Source: Clostridia bacterium (GTDB lineage: Bacteria; Bacillota; Clostridia; Oscillospirales; Butyricicoccaceae). From it: a stretch of 64,000 nucleotides of DNA. This document shows, piece after piece, positions 42,885 to 52,096 of this stretch (the stretch's first letter is position 1; each line of letters begins with the position of its first letter). A program made the translations under genes and the position numbers. The stretch lies in assembly GCA_029099685.1 (NCBI GenBank), contig JAQXOO010000015.1, forward strand, positions 38,918-102,917, read 5' to 3'. Under the pieces are notes generated by a model. It saw only the letters and a list, made by a program, of their open reading frames with translations. It had not been told where the DNA came from and searched no databases.

Positions 42885-44075
42885 TCACACCGCAGCTCCC
42901 TGCTCCTCCAGCGCCCGGACCAGGCACCGGCATTTCTGCGTGCCCACATAGCCCCGGTCGCCGCACAGGGGGCAGTCCGGCTTGTCCGACAGCCAGTCCT
43001 CCGGCTTGTCCAGCTCCGCGAGAAGCTCCCGCTGCCGGGCCAGATAGCCCTGGTATTCCCGGGCCAAGGCAGCCTTGTCGCCCGCGCCCGCCCGGGCCAT
43101 ACGGGAGGCGCACAGCCGCAGGGCGCTTTCGTTTTCCGCAAACGCCGGCGAAGCCTCCCGCAGCCAGGTCCGGCGCTCCTCCAGGGCCAGCGCCCGCTGC
43201 TGGCGCTTTTCCTGCATCCGCCGCAAAATGGCCGTCTCGGCCGATTCCCGCGAGGGGGCAGCCTGTCCCGGCCGCGGACGGCCCTTCTGCTCCCCGTTTT
43301 CCACGTCCCGGGCGGTGCGGAAGCCCTGCTCCCGCCAGGCGCACAGGATCTTGTGGAGATAGGGCCAGCTCAGCCGCCCCGCCCCCAACAGCGTCCGGTC
43401 ATAGGCCAGCCGGAGCAGATCGTCGGAAACACCCATCTCCTCCCACTGGTCGATGTATTTCTGCTCGCTCTCGCCGGGCAGCCGGTCGTGGATGCCCAAA
43501 AGCTCCAGCACCTTTGCGCCCCGGGTCTGCCGCCGCCGCTGGCGGGCCAGATAATTGCCCGCCGCTTCATAGTTGTCCAGTCCCAGGTCGTACCAGCGGT
43601 AGGCCTGCTTTTCCACCTCCCGGGCGGTGAGCCGCCCCCGCTGGGCGCAGTCGCCCACCAGCAGGGTCAGCACCTCGGGGGGCAGGCCCAGCGTCTGATA
43701 GACATTCAGCAGAGTCTCCAGCTCCCGGCGGTTGAGCATCCGCCCCACCTGGCTCTCAAAATAATCGCACAGGCCGGAAAAGGCCGCGTCCTCCTCCCGG
43801 GCCTGGGCCAGCTCGGCGGCGGGATAGGCCGCCCCCTGCCGGGGCGGCGGCGCGGTGTGGTTCACCGCCAGGCCGTAGACCAGCAGCAGCTGAGAGGCCT
43901 TTTCCATCTGTTCAGGAGAAAAATCCAGCGCCTGGGCGGCCTGGGCGGGCGTGCAGCCTCCGTCCCGGCTGGCGGCATAGGCGTAAAGCAGGGCGGCATC
44001 GCCGTCCCGCAGGCGGGCCAGCGCGGCCATGGCCTCCCGCCCGGTCCTGCTGACGCGCAGCTTGGTCCCTTCCAT
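42885..44075 (-). CDS. DnaD-domain primosome-type protein with C-terminal zinc knuckle
   Basis: A 396-residue protein. The N-terminal winged-helix part ([29 protein letters not shown]) and two DnaB_2/DnaD-type helical domains ([40 protein letters not shown]) point to a role in loading the replicative helicase. The last 25 residues, [17 protein letters not shown], resemble the zinc finger at the start of DnaC/DnaI helicase loaders. No ATPase gene follows: the gene ends at a terminator and a VOC pseudogene. Preceded by GGAGG and a TTTACG-17-TATAAT promoter. Confidence 0.85.
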   Translation of the reverse strand: MEGTKLRVSRTGREAMAALARLRDGDAALLYAYAASRDGGCTPAQAAQALDFSPEQMEKASQLLLVYGLAVNHTAPPPRQGAAYPAAELAQAREEDAAFSGLCDYFESQVGRMLNRRELETLLNVYQTLGLPPEVLTLLVGDCAQRGRLTAREVEKQAYRWYDLGLDNYEAAGNYLARQRRRQTRGAKVLELLGIHDRLPGESEQKYIDQWEEMGVSDDLLRLAYDRTLLGAGRLSWPYLHKILCAWREQGFRTARDVENGEQKGRPRPGQAAPSRESAETAILRRMQEKRQQRALALEERRTWLREASPAFAENESALRLCASRMARAGAGDKAALAREYQGYLARQRELLAELDKPEDWLSDKPDCPLCGDRGYVGTQKCRCLVRALEEQGAAV

Positions 44076-44113
44076 CCTCCGCCTCCTCTCGCAAAGGGTT
44101 CGTTCGCCTACAG

Positions 44114-44142
44114 ATTATAACAAAAATAGTTGCCTCCGTAAA
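44114..44142 (-). promoter_or_regulatory. Promoter for DnaD-type gene
   Basis: TTTACG (44142-44137), 17-base spacer, TATAAT (44119-44114). Confidence 0.7.
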
Positions 44143-44257
44143 GCAAAAAGGGATGGAAATTTCCCGCGCTTGCTGTTATACTGAACATATGGGCGCCGTC
44201 CCTGTTTTTGTGCGCCCGCATATCCGGCTTTTTGCGTTTTTGAAAGGAGCGGTCATC

Positions 44258-45355
44258 ATGGTTTCCTTTTACGGCCTGGCGTTGGGAAACGCCGGCGATT
44301 ACCGGCGGGAGTTGCTGTCCTGCACGGTGTTTGAGCACCTTTCCCTGGCGGTGGAGGCCGCCGGCGGGCGGCTGTACCTGGCGGCGGAGGAAAGCGGCGG
44401 CTGCGAGGCTTCTCCGGCTGACTTTCGCGCCCGGGTGGGCGGCGGACAGTGCCTGCTGCTGCTGGCTCCAGCAGGGGCGCTTTCCGCCGAAACGCTGCAG
44501 CGGCTGGTGAACCAGGCCGAACCCGCCTGCCTGATGGCTGGGCGCGAGCCGCTGGCCCTGTTTGGCCCGGCGGACGCGGTGCTGGGCGCCGACCTGTCCG
44601 CGCTTCCCGGCGGGCTGGCCCAGGTCCAGACGCCCCCGGGCGAGGGCATCGTTGTGACTGGCGCCGAGAGCGCCTACGCGGTCCAGGAGCAGCTTCGCCG
44701 CCGCATCAACATGGCCTGGATGGCAAAGGGCGTCATGCTGGTGGATCCCAACACCACCCACATCGGCCCCCGGGCCGTACTGGATCCCGGCTGCACCCTT
44801 CTGCCCGGCTGCCTGATCTATGGTGACAGCGTGGTGGAGACGGAGTCGGTCATCGGCCCCAACGCCCTGCTGAAAAGCGCCCGCATCGGCCGGGGCTGCA
44901 CGGTCAACGCCTCCCAGGTCACGGAAAGCTCCGTGGGCGCCCATACCACGGTGGGCCCCTTCGCCTATATCCGGCCCGGCTGCCGGGTGGGCGAGCACGT
45001 GCGCATCGGCGATTTCGTGGAGCTGAAGAACTCCGTCATCGGCGACGGCACAAAGGTATCCCACCTGACCTATATCGGCGACAGCGACTTCGGCCGGGGC
45101 ATCAACGTGGGCTGCGGCGTGGTCACTGTCAACTATGACGGCAAGAAAAAGTACCGCACCACCGTGGAGGACGACGCCTTCATCGGCTGCAACGTGAACC
45201 TGGTCTCACCGGTCCGGGTGGGCCGGGGCGCCTATCTGGCCGCCGGCGGCACCATCACCGAGGAGGTGCCCGAGGACGCCCTGGTGGTGGCCCGGGCAAG
45301 AGCCACCGTCAAGCCCCTGTGGGCAAAAAAGAGACGGGAACAAGGAAAATTGTAA
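44258..45355 (+). CDS. glmU: GlmU-like protein with eroded pyrophosphorylase domain
   Basis: A 365-residue protein, about 90 short of full GlmU. The C-terminal left-handed beta-helix (about 150-350) is intact, with GLMU-type linker [20 protein letters not shown], the acetyltransferase segment [20 protein letters not shown] and [17 protein letters not shown]. It should acetylate glucosamine-1-phosphate. The N-terminal 150 residues lack the nucleotidyltransferase loop LAAGxGTRMxSxxPK and most metal ligands; only faint remnants remain. UDP-GlcNAc synthesis would need a separate uridylyltransferase. GAAAGGAG precedes ATG 44258. First gene of the glmU-prs-pth block. Confidence 0.85.
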   Translation: MVSFYGLALGNAGDYRRELLSCTVFEHLSLAVEAAGGRLYLAAEESGGCEASPADFRARVGGGQCLLLLAPAGALSAETLQRLVNQAEPACLMAGREPLALFGPADAVLGADLSALPGGLAQVQTPPGEGIVVTGAESAYAVQEQLRRRINMAWMAKGVMLVDPNTTHIGPRAVLDPGCTLLPGCLIYGDSVVETESVIGPNALLKSARIGRGCTVNASQVTESSVGAHTTVGPFAYIRPGCRVGEHVRIGDFVELKNSVIGDGTKVSHLTYIGDSDFGRGINVGCGVVTVNYDGKKKYRTTVEDDAFIGCNVNLVSPVRVGRGAYLAAGGTITEEVPEDALVVARARATVKPLWAKKRREQGKL

Positions 45356-45388
45356 TTTTTACAGATAAAAATGTAGGGGGTAACCAAC

Positions 45389-46348
45389 ATGATTCCTCAT
45401 GGCACCAAAATCAAGCTGTTCGCCGGCAACTCCAATCCCGTTCTGGCTAAGCGCATCGCCGACGCGCTGGGCCTGACGCTCAGCGACTGCGTCTGCAAGA
45501 AATTTGCCGACGGCGAGATCTCCGTCTCCTTCAACGAGACGGTCCGCGGCTGCGATGTGTTCCTCATCCAGTCCACCTGCTGCCCGGTCAATGACAACTT
45601 CATGGAGCTGCTCATCATGATCGACGCCTGCCGCCGGGCTTCCGCCGGCCGCATCACCGCCGTCATGCCCTATTTCGGCTATGCCCGCCAGGACCGCAAG
45701 GCAAAGGCCCGTGACCCCATCTCCGCCAAGCTGTGCGCCGAGATGCTGGAGGCCGCCGGCGCGGACCGCGTCCTGACCATGGACCTGCACGCCAACCAGA
45801 TCCAGGGCTTCTTCAACATTCCTGTGGACAATCTGCTGGGCACCAAGATCCTTACCCAGTATTTCTATGACCGGCTGGGCGTCAGCAACCCGGACTATGT
45901 GGTGGTGTCTCCCGACCTGGGCTCCGTCACCCGCGTCCGCAAGTTCACCGACAAGCTGGACCTGCCCATGGCCATCGTGGACAAGCGCCGGCCCAAGCCC
46001 AACGTGTCCGAGGTCATGAACATCATCGGCGATGTCCGTGACAAACATGTCATCCTGGTGGACGACATGGTGGACACCGCCGGCACCCTGTGCAACGGCG
46101 CCAAGGCCCTGGTGGAGCGTGGCGGCGCCAAGTCCGTCACCGCCTGTGCCACCCACGGCGTCCTGTCCGGCCCCGCCATCGAGCGGCTGCAGGCCAGCGT
46201 CATCGACAAGCTGGTGCTGCTGGACACCATCCCCGTGGAGGGCGAAAAAGCCATCGACAAGATCGAGACCCTGTCCGTGGCCGACCTGTTTGCCGAGGCC
46301 ATCCGCCGCATCTACGACGAGACCGCCATCTCCGACCTCTACAACTAA
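45389..46348 (+). CDS. prs: ribose-phosphate pyrophosphokinase
   Basis: A 319-residue PRPP synthetase with KLFAGNSNPVLAKRIADALG, the ATP/regulatory loop GYARQDRKAKARDP, the catalytic LTMDLHANQIQGFF and the PRPP loop VILVDDMVDTAGT. It makes PRPP for nucleotide, NAD and His/Trp synthesis. Same order as in Bacillus (glmU-prs). Confidence 0.97.
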   Translation: MIPHGTKIKLFAGNSNPVLAKRIADALGLTLSDCVCKKFADGEISVSFNETVRGCDVFLIQSTCCPVNDNFMELLIMIDACRRASAGRITAVMPYFGYARQDRKAKARDPISAKLCAEMLEAAGADRVLTMDLHANQIQGFFNIPVDNLLGTKILTQYFYDRLGVSNPDYVVVSPDLGSVTRVRKFTDKLDLPMAIVDKRRPKPNVSEVMNIIGDVRDKHVILVDDMVDTAGTLCNGAKALVERGGAKSVTACATHGVLSGPAIERLQASVIDKLVLLDTIPVEGEKAIDKIETLSVADLFAEAIRRIYDETAISDLYN

Positions 46349-46432
46349 ACGATTTTCAAGGGACCGCGGCGTCCCGGGGCGGGAGCACGTTTCCCTTCCG
46401 GGATGCCGCCGGTCCGCAAAGGAGTTTTTCCC

Positions 46433-47044
46433 ATTTTTCGACGAAAAAAAACAGCCGAACCCCAGCACGTGGACTATATCGTCTGCGGCCTGGGCAACCC
46501 CGGCGCCAAATATGAAATGACCCGCCACAATGTGGGCTTCGCCGCCATCGACCTGCTGGCGGAAAAGCTGGGCCTGGGCCGCCTGACCCGCACCCGGTGC
46601 AGGGCGGTCTGCGGCACCGCCCGGGTGGGGGACAAGACCGTGCTGCTGATGAAGCCCCAGACCTATATGAACCTGTCCGGCGAGTCCGTCCGGGATATGC
46701 TGGAGGTCTGCTCCGTCCCGGTGGAGCGCCTCATCGTCATTTTTGACGATGCGGACCTGCCCGCCGGGCGCATCCGCATCCGCAAAAGCGGCTCCGCCGG
46801 CACACACAACGGTATGCGCAACATCGTCTACCTGCTGGAGAACGACCGGTTTCCCCGCATCAAGGTGGGCATCGGCGGTCCCGACCGGGAGCACGGCGAG
46901 GATATGGTGGATTTTGTGCTGTCCCCCATGGACAGCGACACCTTTGCCGCCGTCAGGGCCGTGCCCGACGCGGTGCTGGATCTGCTGGAGCACGGCGTGG
47001 ACCACGCCATGCAGGAATTCAACAAATTTCAGCCTGTCAAATAG
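46433..47044 (+). CDS. pth: peptidyl-tRNA hydrolase, possible ATT start
   Basis: A protein of about 203 residues with VCGLGNPGAKYEMTRHNVGF, the catalytic His in RHNVGF, LLMKPQTYMNLSGESV, and IFDDADLPAGRIRIRKSGSA with GTHNGMRNI. It releases peptides from tRNA. Placing the start is difficult: AAAGGAG (46418-46424) is ideally spaced for ATT at 46433, which would give a typical N-terminus (xFRRKKTAEP). The only in-frame ATG, at 46403, precedes this ribosome site and lacks one of its own. It ends in TAG. Confidence 0.9.
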   Translation: MFRRKKTAEPQHVDYIVCGLGNPGAKYEMTRHNVGFAAIDLLAEKLGLGRLTRTRCRAVCGTARVGDKTVLLMKPQTYMNLSGESVRDMLEVCSVPVERLIVIFDDADLPAGRIRIRKSGSAGTHNGMRNIVYLLENDRFPRIKVGIGGPDREHGEDMVDFVLSPMDSDTFAAVRAVPDAVLDLLEHGVDHAMQEFNKFQPVK

Positions 47045-47053
47045 GAGGTACCT

Positions 47054-48205
47054 ATGCTTTTCATCAAAAACGGCCATGTAAAGACCATGGCCGGCCCGGA
47101 TATCGAAAACGGCTGCGTCCTGATCGGGGACGACGGCAGGATCGCTGCGGTGGGCGCCGGCCTGGCCTGCCCCGAGGGCGCCGCTGTTTTGGACGCCGCG
47201 GGGCGTCTGGTGACTCCCGGCTGCGTGGAGGCCCACTGCCACATCGGTCTGGACAACGAGGGCATGGGCTGGGAGGGTCACGACTATAATGAGATCGTGG
47301 ACCCGGTGACGCCCCAGCTGCGGGCCATCGACTCCATCAATCCCATGGACGAGGCCTTTGACAACGCCCTCAAGGGCGGCGTCACCACCGCCTGCACCGG
47401 CCCGGGCAGCGCCAACGTGGTGGGCGGCACCTTTGCCGCCATCAAACTCTGGGGCAAGCGGGTGGACGACATGGTGGTCCGGGAGCCGCTGGCCATGAAG
47501 TGCGCCTTCGGCGAAAATCCCAAGCGCTGCTACGGCCAGTCCAAATCCAAGGCTCCCATGACCCGCATGGGCACCGCCGCCCTGCTGCGGGAACTGCTGT
47601 TCAAGACCCGCCGGTACATGGAGGACAAGGAAAACGGCAAAAACCCCGCCTTTGACATGAAGCTGGAGGCCATGATCCCGGTGCTGCGGGGCGAGCTGCC
47701 GCTGAAAGCCCACGCCCACCGCCACGACGACATCTTCACCTCCATCCGCATCGCCAAAGAGTTCGGCTGCCGCCTTACCCTGGACCACTGCACCGACGGC
47801 GCCCTCATCGCGGATGAGCTGGCCCGGGAGGGCCTGCCCGCCTTTGTGGGCCCCACCTTCGGCGGCAAGAGCAAGATCGAACTGCAGCACAAGAGCTTCG
47901 ACACCCCCAGAGCCCTGTACGAGGCAGGTGTGGACATCGCCATCATCACCGACGCCCCGGTGATCCCCCTGCAGGCCCTGCCCATGTGCGCGGGCCTGGC
48001 CGTCAAGGCCGGCCTGCCCTATGAAGAGGGCTGGAAGGCCATTACCGTCAACGCGGCCCGCCTCACCGGCATCGGCGACCGGGTGGGCAGCCTGGAAACG
48101 GGCAAGGACGGCGACGTGGTCATCTGGACCGCCGACCCCCTGACCTGCGTGGGCGGCGAAGCCGCCGTCACCATCGTCAACGGCAAGATCGTCTATCAGG
48201 CCTGA
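47054..48205 (+). CDS. imidazolonepropionase-like amidohydrolase
   Basis: A 383-residue metal-dependent hydrolase of the amidohydrolase superfamily. The metal HxH is in VEAHCHIGLDNEG; later His ligands lie in KAHAHRHDDI and LTLDHCTDG, and the Asp in IITDAPVIPL. It is followed by the C-terminal beta sandwich (GRVGSLETGKDGDVVIW-type). The substrate is likely an amide, cyclic amide or dipeptide-like compound and is unassigned. It is inserted between pth and mfd, 9 bases after pth with AGGAGGT, so it is co-transcribed with housekeeping genes. Confidence 0.88.
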   Translation: MLFIKNGHVKTMAGPDIENGCVLIGDDGRIAAVGAGLACPEGAAVLDAAGRLVTPGCVEAHCHIGLDNEGMGWEGHDYNEIVDPVTPQLRAIDSINPMDEAFDNALKGGVTTACTGPGSANVVGGTFAAIKLWGKRVDDMVVREPLAMKCAFGENPKRCYGQSKSKAPMTRMGTAALLRELLFKTRRYMEDKENGKNPAFDMKLEAMIPVLRGELPLKAHAHRHDDIFTSIRIAKEFGCRLTLDHCTDGALIADELAREGLPAFVGPTFGGKSKIELQHKSFDTPRALYEAGVDIAIITDAPVIPLQALPMCAGLAVKAGLPYEEGWKAITVNAARLTGIGDRVGSLETGKDGDVVIWTADPLTCVGGEAAVTIVNGKIVYQA

Positions 48206-48574
48206 CGGCCCCGTCTTTTCCCCAAAAAAGGACGGCCTGCTTGTAGGGAAAAGCCCCGCAACCGGAGGTTTTTCCGCCCCGCGGGCATCTTCCGCAATAT
48301 TGCCGGGCCGGGGATGTCCTCCGGCGGAGACCTTCAGGGTCCCCAAGAGGAGTCGCCAGGGGGCGGGGCGCATCGAACCGCGCCTGCGGGCGCAGCCCTC
48401 ACCCCCGCCTGACGTTCCACCGCGAAAAAGACATCAAAGCGCGCCGGGGGTCCTCCCCATAGGGGCAGGAAGCCCCCGGCCCGTATTTTCCCGAAAACCG
48501 CAAGATACCGTCGAAACACCCCGTTCCGCGTCGGAACGGGGCAATGCCCGTTGTCCCAAAAGGAGGGATCTTTC
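48206..48574 (+). other. structured non-coding stretch upstream of mfd
   Basis: No gene seen in 369 bases. It holds several hairpins: GGAAAAGCCCC/GGAGGTTTTTCC near 48247-48275, a long GCCGGGGGTCCTCCCC/GGGGCAGGAAGCCCCCGGC stem near 48448-48482, and CCCCGTTCC/GGAACGGGG near 48521-48543. None ends in a T tract. It may be an mRNA leader or a structured RNA of unknown class. Consensus blocks of 6S, SRP, RNase P or tmRNA were not found. Confidence 0.5.
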
Positions 48575-51500
48575 ATGGAACTGCTTTCTGCCCTGGTGCG
48601 GGGCCTGTCCGAATATCCGCGCCTGCTGGAAGCCGCCCGGCAGCGCACCTCAGCCGCGGTCTACGGCGCGTCGCCCATCCACCGCGCCCATCTGGCCGCC
48701 GCCCTGTGCGGCGATCTGCCCGGCCGCGCCGTCTGCGTGGTACTGCGGGACGAGCAGGCGGCAAAGACCTTTGCCGCCGACCTGCTGGCCCTGGGCGGAG
48801 TGGAAGCCGCCCTGCTGCCCTGCCGCGACCTGGCGTTTCACAACATGGAGGGTGTGTCTCATGAATACGAGCAGCAGCGGCTGCAGGCCCTGTGGCAGGT
48901 ACGCACCGGCAAGACCCGGGTGCTGTGCGCCTCTGCCGATGCCCTGATGCTGCGCACCCTGCCGCCGGAGGCGCTGGACCGGGCGGTGATGACCCTTTCC
49001 GCCGACGGCAGCTACTCTGTGGACACGCTGGCGGAGCGGCTGCTGCAGGCGGGCTACACCCGATGCGCCCAGGTGGAGGGGCCCGGCCAGTTCGCCCTCC
49101 GGGGCGGCATCCTGGATGTATTTCCGGCGGGGGACACCGCCCCCGTCCGCGCCGAGTTCTGGGGCGACGAGGTGGACTCGCTGGGCCGGTTCGACCCCCT
49201 GACCCAGCGGCGCACCGAGACGGTGGACGCCGTCACCCTGCTGCCGGTGCGGGAATCCCTGCCCACCCTGGCGGAAGGGGGCCTGGACGGCCTGTGCGCC
49301 GCCCTGAAAAAGCTGGCGGCACGCAAGGGGACCGCCCCGGCGCTGAAGAAGACCCTTCTTTCCGACGCGGACACCCTGCAGGAGCTGCGCAGCCTGCCAG
49401 CCGCGGACCGCTATCTTCCCCAGATCTACCCGGAGCCTGCCTGCGCCCTGTCCTATCTGCCGGAGGACGCCCTGTTCCTGGTGTGCGACACCCCCGCCGT
49501 GCTGGAGACCGCCCAGGGCATGGCCCACCGGCAGGCCGAGGACGTGAGCCATCTGCTGGAGGAAGGCCTGATCCCCCCCTCCAAAACCGGCTACGGCCTG
49601 GACGAGCGGCAGTTCGCGGCCCGGCTGACCGCGCCTGTGCTGCTGGACAGCTTTCTGGCCGGGTCGGCCTTCACACCCCAGGTGCTCATCTCCCTCACCG
49701 CCAAGCAGCTTTCCGCCTCCGGCGGCGGCATTGACAACCTGCGGCGGGAGCTGGGCGATTACCTGCGCCTGGACTACACGGTTCTGCTGCTGGCCGGCGG
49801 TCGTTCCCGGGCACAGAACCTGACGCAGCTTCTGGCGGAGTCGGACATTCCCTGCACCACGGACTCGGCCCAGGCCGGGCCGCGGAAGGTGTGCGTCCTG
49901 CCGGAGGCCCTGTCCGCCGGCGCGGAATATCCCACCCTCAAAACGGTCATGCTGTGCGACGGGGGCCAAAGCGCCCGAAAGCCCGGCAAAAAGCGCAGGT
50001 CCTCCAGCAAGGACCATATCAAGAGCTTTTCCGACCTGCATCCCGGAGACCTGGTGGTCCATGAGCACCACGGCATCGGCCGGTTCGTGGGGGTGGAGCG
50101 CATCCAGGTGGACAAGGTGTGGCGGGATTATATGAAGATCGCCTTTGCGGGCACGGATTTTGTCTTTGTCCCCGCCACGGGTCTGGACCTGGTGAGCAAA
50201 TACATCGGCAGCGCCGAGCAGGAGACCGTCCGCCTGTCCAAGCTGGGGGGCGCCGCCTGGCAAAAGGCCAAACAGCGGGCCAAAAAGAGCGCCGCCGACC
50301 TGGCGGAGCAGCTACTCAAGCTGTACGCCGCCCGGCAGAAAAACCCGGGCTTCGCCTTTGCCCCGGATGATGACTGGCAGCGCTCCTTTGAGGAGGCCTT
50401 TCCCTATGAAGAGACCGAGGACCAGCTGGTCTGCGCCCAGGAGATCAAGCGGGACATGGAGCGCCCGGTGCCCATGGACCGGCTGCTGTGCGGCGACGTG
50501 GGCTTCGGCAAGACGGAGGTGGCCTTCCGGGCCATTATGAAATGCCTGCTGTCGGGCAAGCAGGCGGCCATCCTGGTGCCCACCACAGTGCTGGCCCGGC
50601 AGCACTATTTCAGCGCGGCGGAGCGGTTTTCCGGCTATCCCGTCCGGGTGGACATGATGAGCCGCTTCCGTACCCGCAGCCAGCTGCAGGAGACCCTGCG
50701 AAAGGTAAAAAACGGCCAGGTGGACCTGCTCATCGGCACCCACCGCATTTTGCAGAAGGACGTGCAGTTCAAGGATCTGGGTCTGCTGGTGGTGGATGAG
50801 GAGCAGCGCTTCGGCGTGGCCCATAAGGAGCGCATCAAGCAGATGGCCCAGGGCATCGACGTACTGACCCTCACCGCCACCCCCATTCCCCGCACCCTGA
50901 ACATGGCCCTGTCGGGCATCCGGGATATGTCGGTGCTGGAGGAGGCTCCCCTGGGCCGTCAACCGGTGCAGACCTATGTTCTGGAGCAGAACGACGCCAT
51001 CCTGCGGGACGCCATCCGCCGGGAGCTGGCCCGGGGCGGGCAGGTGTATTACCTCCACAACCGCATCGACACCATCGACCAGACGGCGCTGAAGCTCCAG
51101 CAGAGCTTCCCGGACGTGCCCGTCGCCGTGGCCCACGGCCGCATGACCGAGGAGCAGATGAGCGACGTCATGTCCCGTATGTACGCCGGTGAGATCTCCG
51201 TTCTGGTGTGCACCACCATCATCGAGACCGGCGTGGACATCCCCAACGTGAACACCCTCATCATCGAGGACGCCGACCATATGGGCCTGGCCCAGCTCCA
51301 TCAGATCCGGGGCCGGGTGGGGCGGAGCAACCGCCACGCCTACGCCTATCTCACCTACCGCCGGGGCAAGGTGCTGTCCGAGGTGAGCCAGAAGCGTCTT
51401 TCCGCCATCCGGGAGTTCGCGGAGTTCGGCTCAGGCTTCAAGATCGCCATGCGGGACCTGGAGATCCGGGGCGCGGGCAACGTGCTTGGGGCGGAGCAGA

Positions 51501-52036
51501 GCGGTCATATGATGGACGTAGGCTACGACCTGTACCTGCAGCTTTTGGCCGAGGCTACCGCCGAGCTGAAGGGCGAAGCCCCCGTCTGCCGCACCGACTG
51601 CACCGCGGACCTGCTGGTGTCCGCCGGCCTGCCCCAGAATTACGTGCCAGACGCCGCCACCCGGGTGGACCTGTACCGCCGCATCGCCATGATCTCCTCC
51701 CGTGAGGATTACAGCGATATGCAGGACGAACTGATCGACCGCTTCGGCGATCCGCCCCGGGCGGCCTGCGCCCTGCTGGACATCGCCCTGCTCCGGGCAG
51801 ATGCCAGCGCCGCGGGCATTTACGAGATCACCCAGAAAAACGGCAGCCTGCTGCTGTTCTTCCGCCCGGAGGGGCTGGAGGGGGCCGCCGGCGTCTGCGC
51901 CGCGCCCCGGTACCGGGGCCGTATTTTCCTGTCCGCGGGGGAGAAGCCCTACATCACCCTGAAGCTGCGCCCCGCCGACGATCCCCTGGAGCAGGCCCGC
52001 GCCCTCATCGACCTTTACACCGGGGAAAAAGCGTGA
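48575..52036 (+). CDS. mfd: transcription-repair coupling factor Mfd
   Basis: A 1,153-residue SF2 translocase of normal length. UvrB-homology region at the N-terminus (QFALRGGILDVFPAGD), RNAP-interaction domain (DLVVHEHHGIGRFVGVERI), ATPase with GDVGFGKTEVAFRA, DEEQRFGV and the TRG motif region (HQIRGRVGRS), and the C-terminal autoinhibitory domain. It removes stalled RNA polymerase and recruits UvrA. AGGAGGG lies 7 bases before ATG 48575; a TTG eight codons upstream is less likely. Confidence 0.97.
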   Translation: MELLSALVRGLSEYPRLLEAARQRTSAAVYGASPIHRAHLAAALCGDLPGRAVCVVLRDEQAAKTFAADLLALGGVEAALLPCRDLAFHNMEGVSHEYEQQRLQALWQVRTGKTRVLCASADALMLRTLPPEALDRAVMTLSADGSYSVDTLAERLLQAGYTRCAQVEGPGQFALRGGILDVFPAGDTAPVRAEFWGDEVDSLGRFDPLTQRRTETVDAVTLLPVRESLPTLAEGGLDGLCAALKKLAARKGTAPALKKTLLSDADTLQELRSLPAADRYLPQIYPEPACALSYLPEDALFLVCDTPAVLETAQGMAHRQAEDVSHLLEEGLIPPSKTGYGLDERQFAARLTAPVLLDSFLAGSAFTPQVLISLTAKQLSASGGGIDNLRRELGDYLRLDYTVLLLAGGRSRAQNLTQLLAESDIPCTTDSAQAGPRKVCVLPEALSAGAEYPTLKTVMLCDGGQSARKPGKKRRSSSKDHIKSFSDLHPGDLVVHEHHGIGRFVGVERIQVDKVWRDYMKIAFAGTDFVFVPATGLDLVSKYIGSAEQETVRLSKLGGAAWQKAKQRAKKSAADLAEQLLKLYAARQKNPGFAFAPDDDWQRSFEEAFPYEETEDQLVCAQEIKRDMERPVPMDRLLCGDVGFGKTEVAFRAIMKCLLSGKQAAILVPTTVLARQHYFSAAERFSGYPVRVDMMSRFRTRSQLQETLRKVKNGQVDLLIGTHRILQKDVQFKDLGLLVVDEEQRFGVAHKERIKQMAQGIDVLTLTATPIPRTLNMALSGIRDMSVLEEAPLGRQPVQTYVLEQNDAILRDAIRRELARGGQVYYLHNRIDTIDQTALKLQQSFPDVPVAVAHGRMTEEQMSDVMSRMYAGEISVLVCTTIIETGVDIPNVNTLIIEDADHMGLAQLHQIRGRVGRSNRHAYAYLTYRRGKVLSEVSQKRLSAIREFAEFGSGFKIAMRDLEIRGAGNVLGAEQSGHMMDVGYDLYLQLLAEATAELKGEAPVCRTDCTADLLVSAGLPQNYVPDAATRVDLYRRIAMISSREDYSDMQDELIDRFGDPPRAACALLDIALLRADASAAGIYEITQKNGSLLLFFRPEGLEGAAGVCAAPRYRGRIFLSAGEKPYITLKLRPADDPLEQARALIDLYTGEKA

Positions 52037-52096
52037 TAAAATAAACGGAAGCTGCCGGGGGCGCCCCGGCAGCCATTCCTCAGAAGGAGGCTGCTT

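Noticed and set aside
48206..48574. 6S RNA, SRP RNA, RNase P RNA or tmRNA upstream of mfd
   Set aside because: None of their conserved blocks was found. Only generic GC-rich hairpins are visible.
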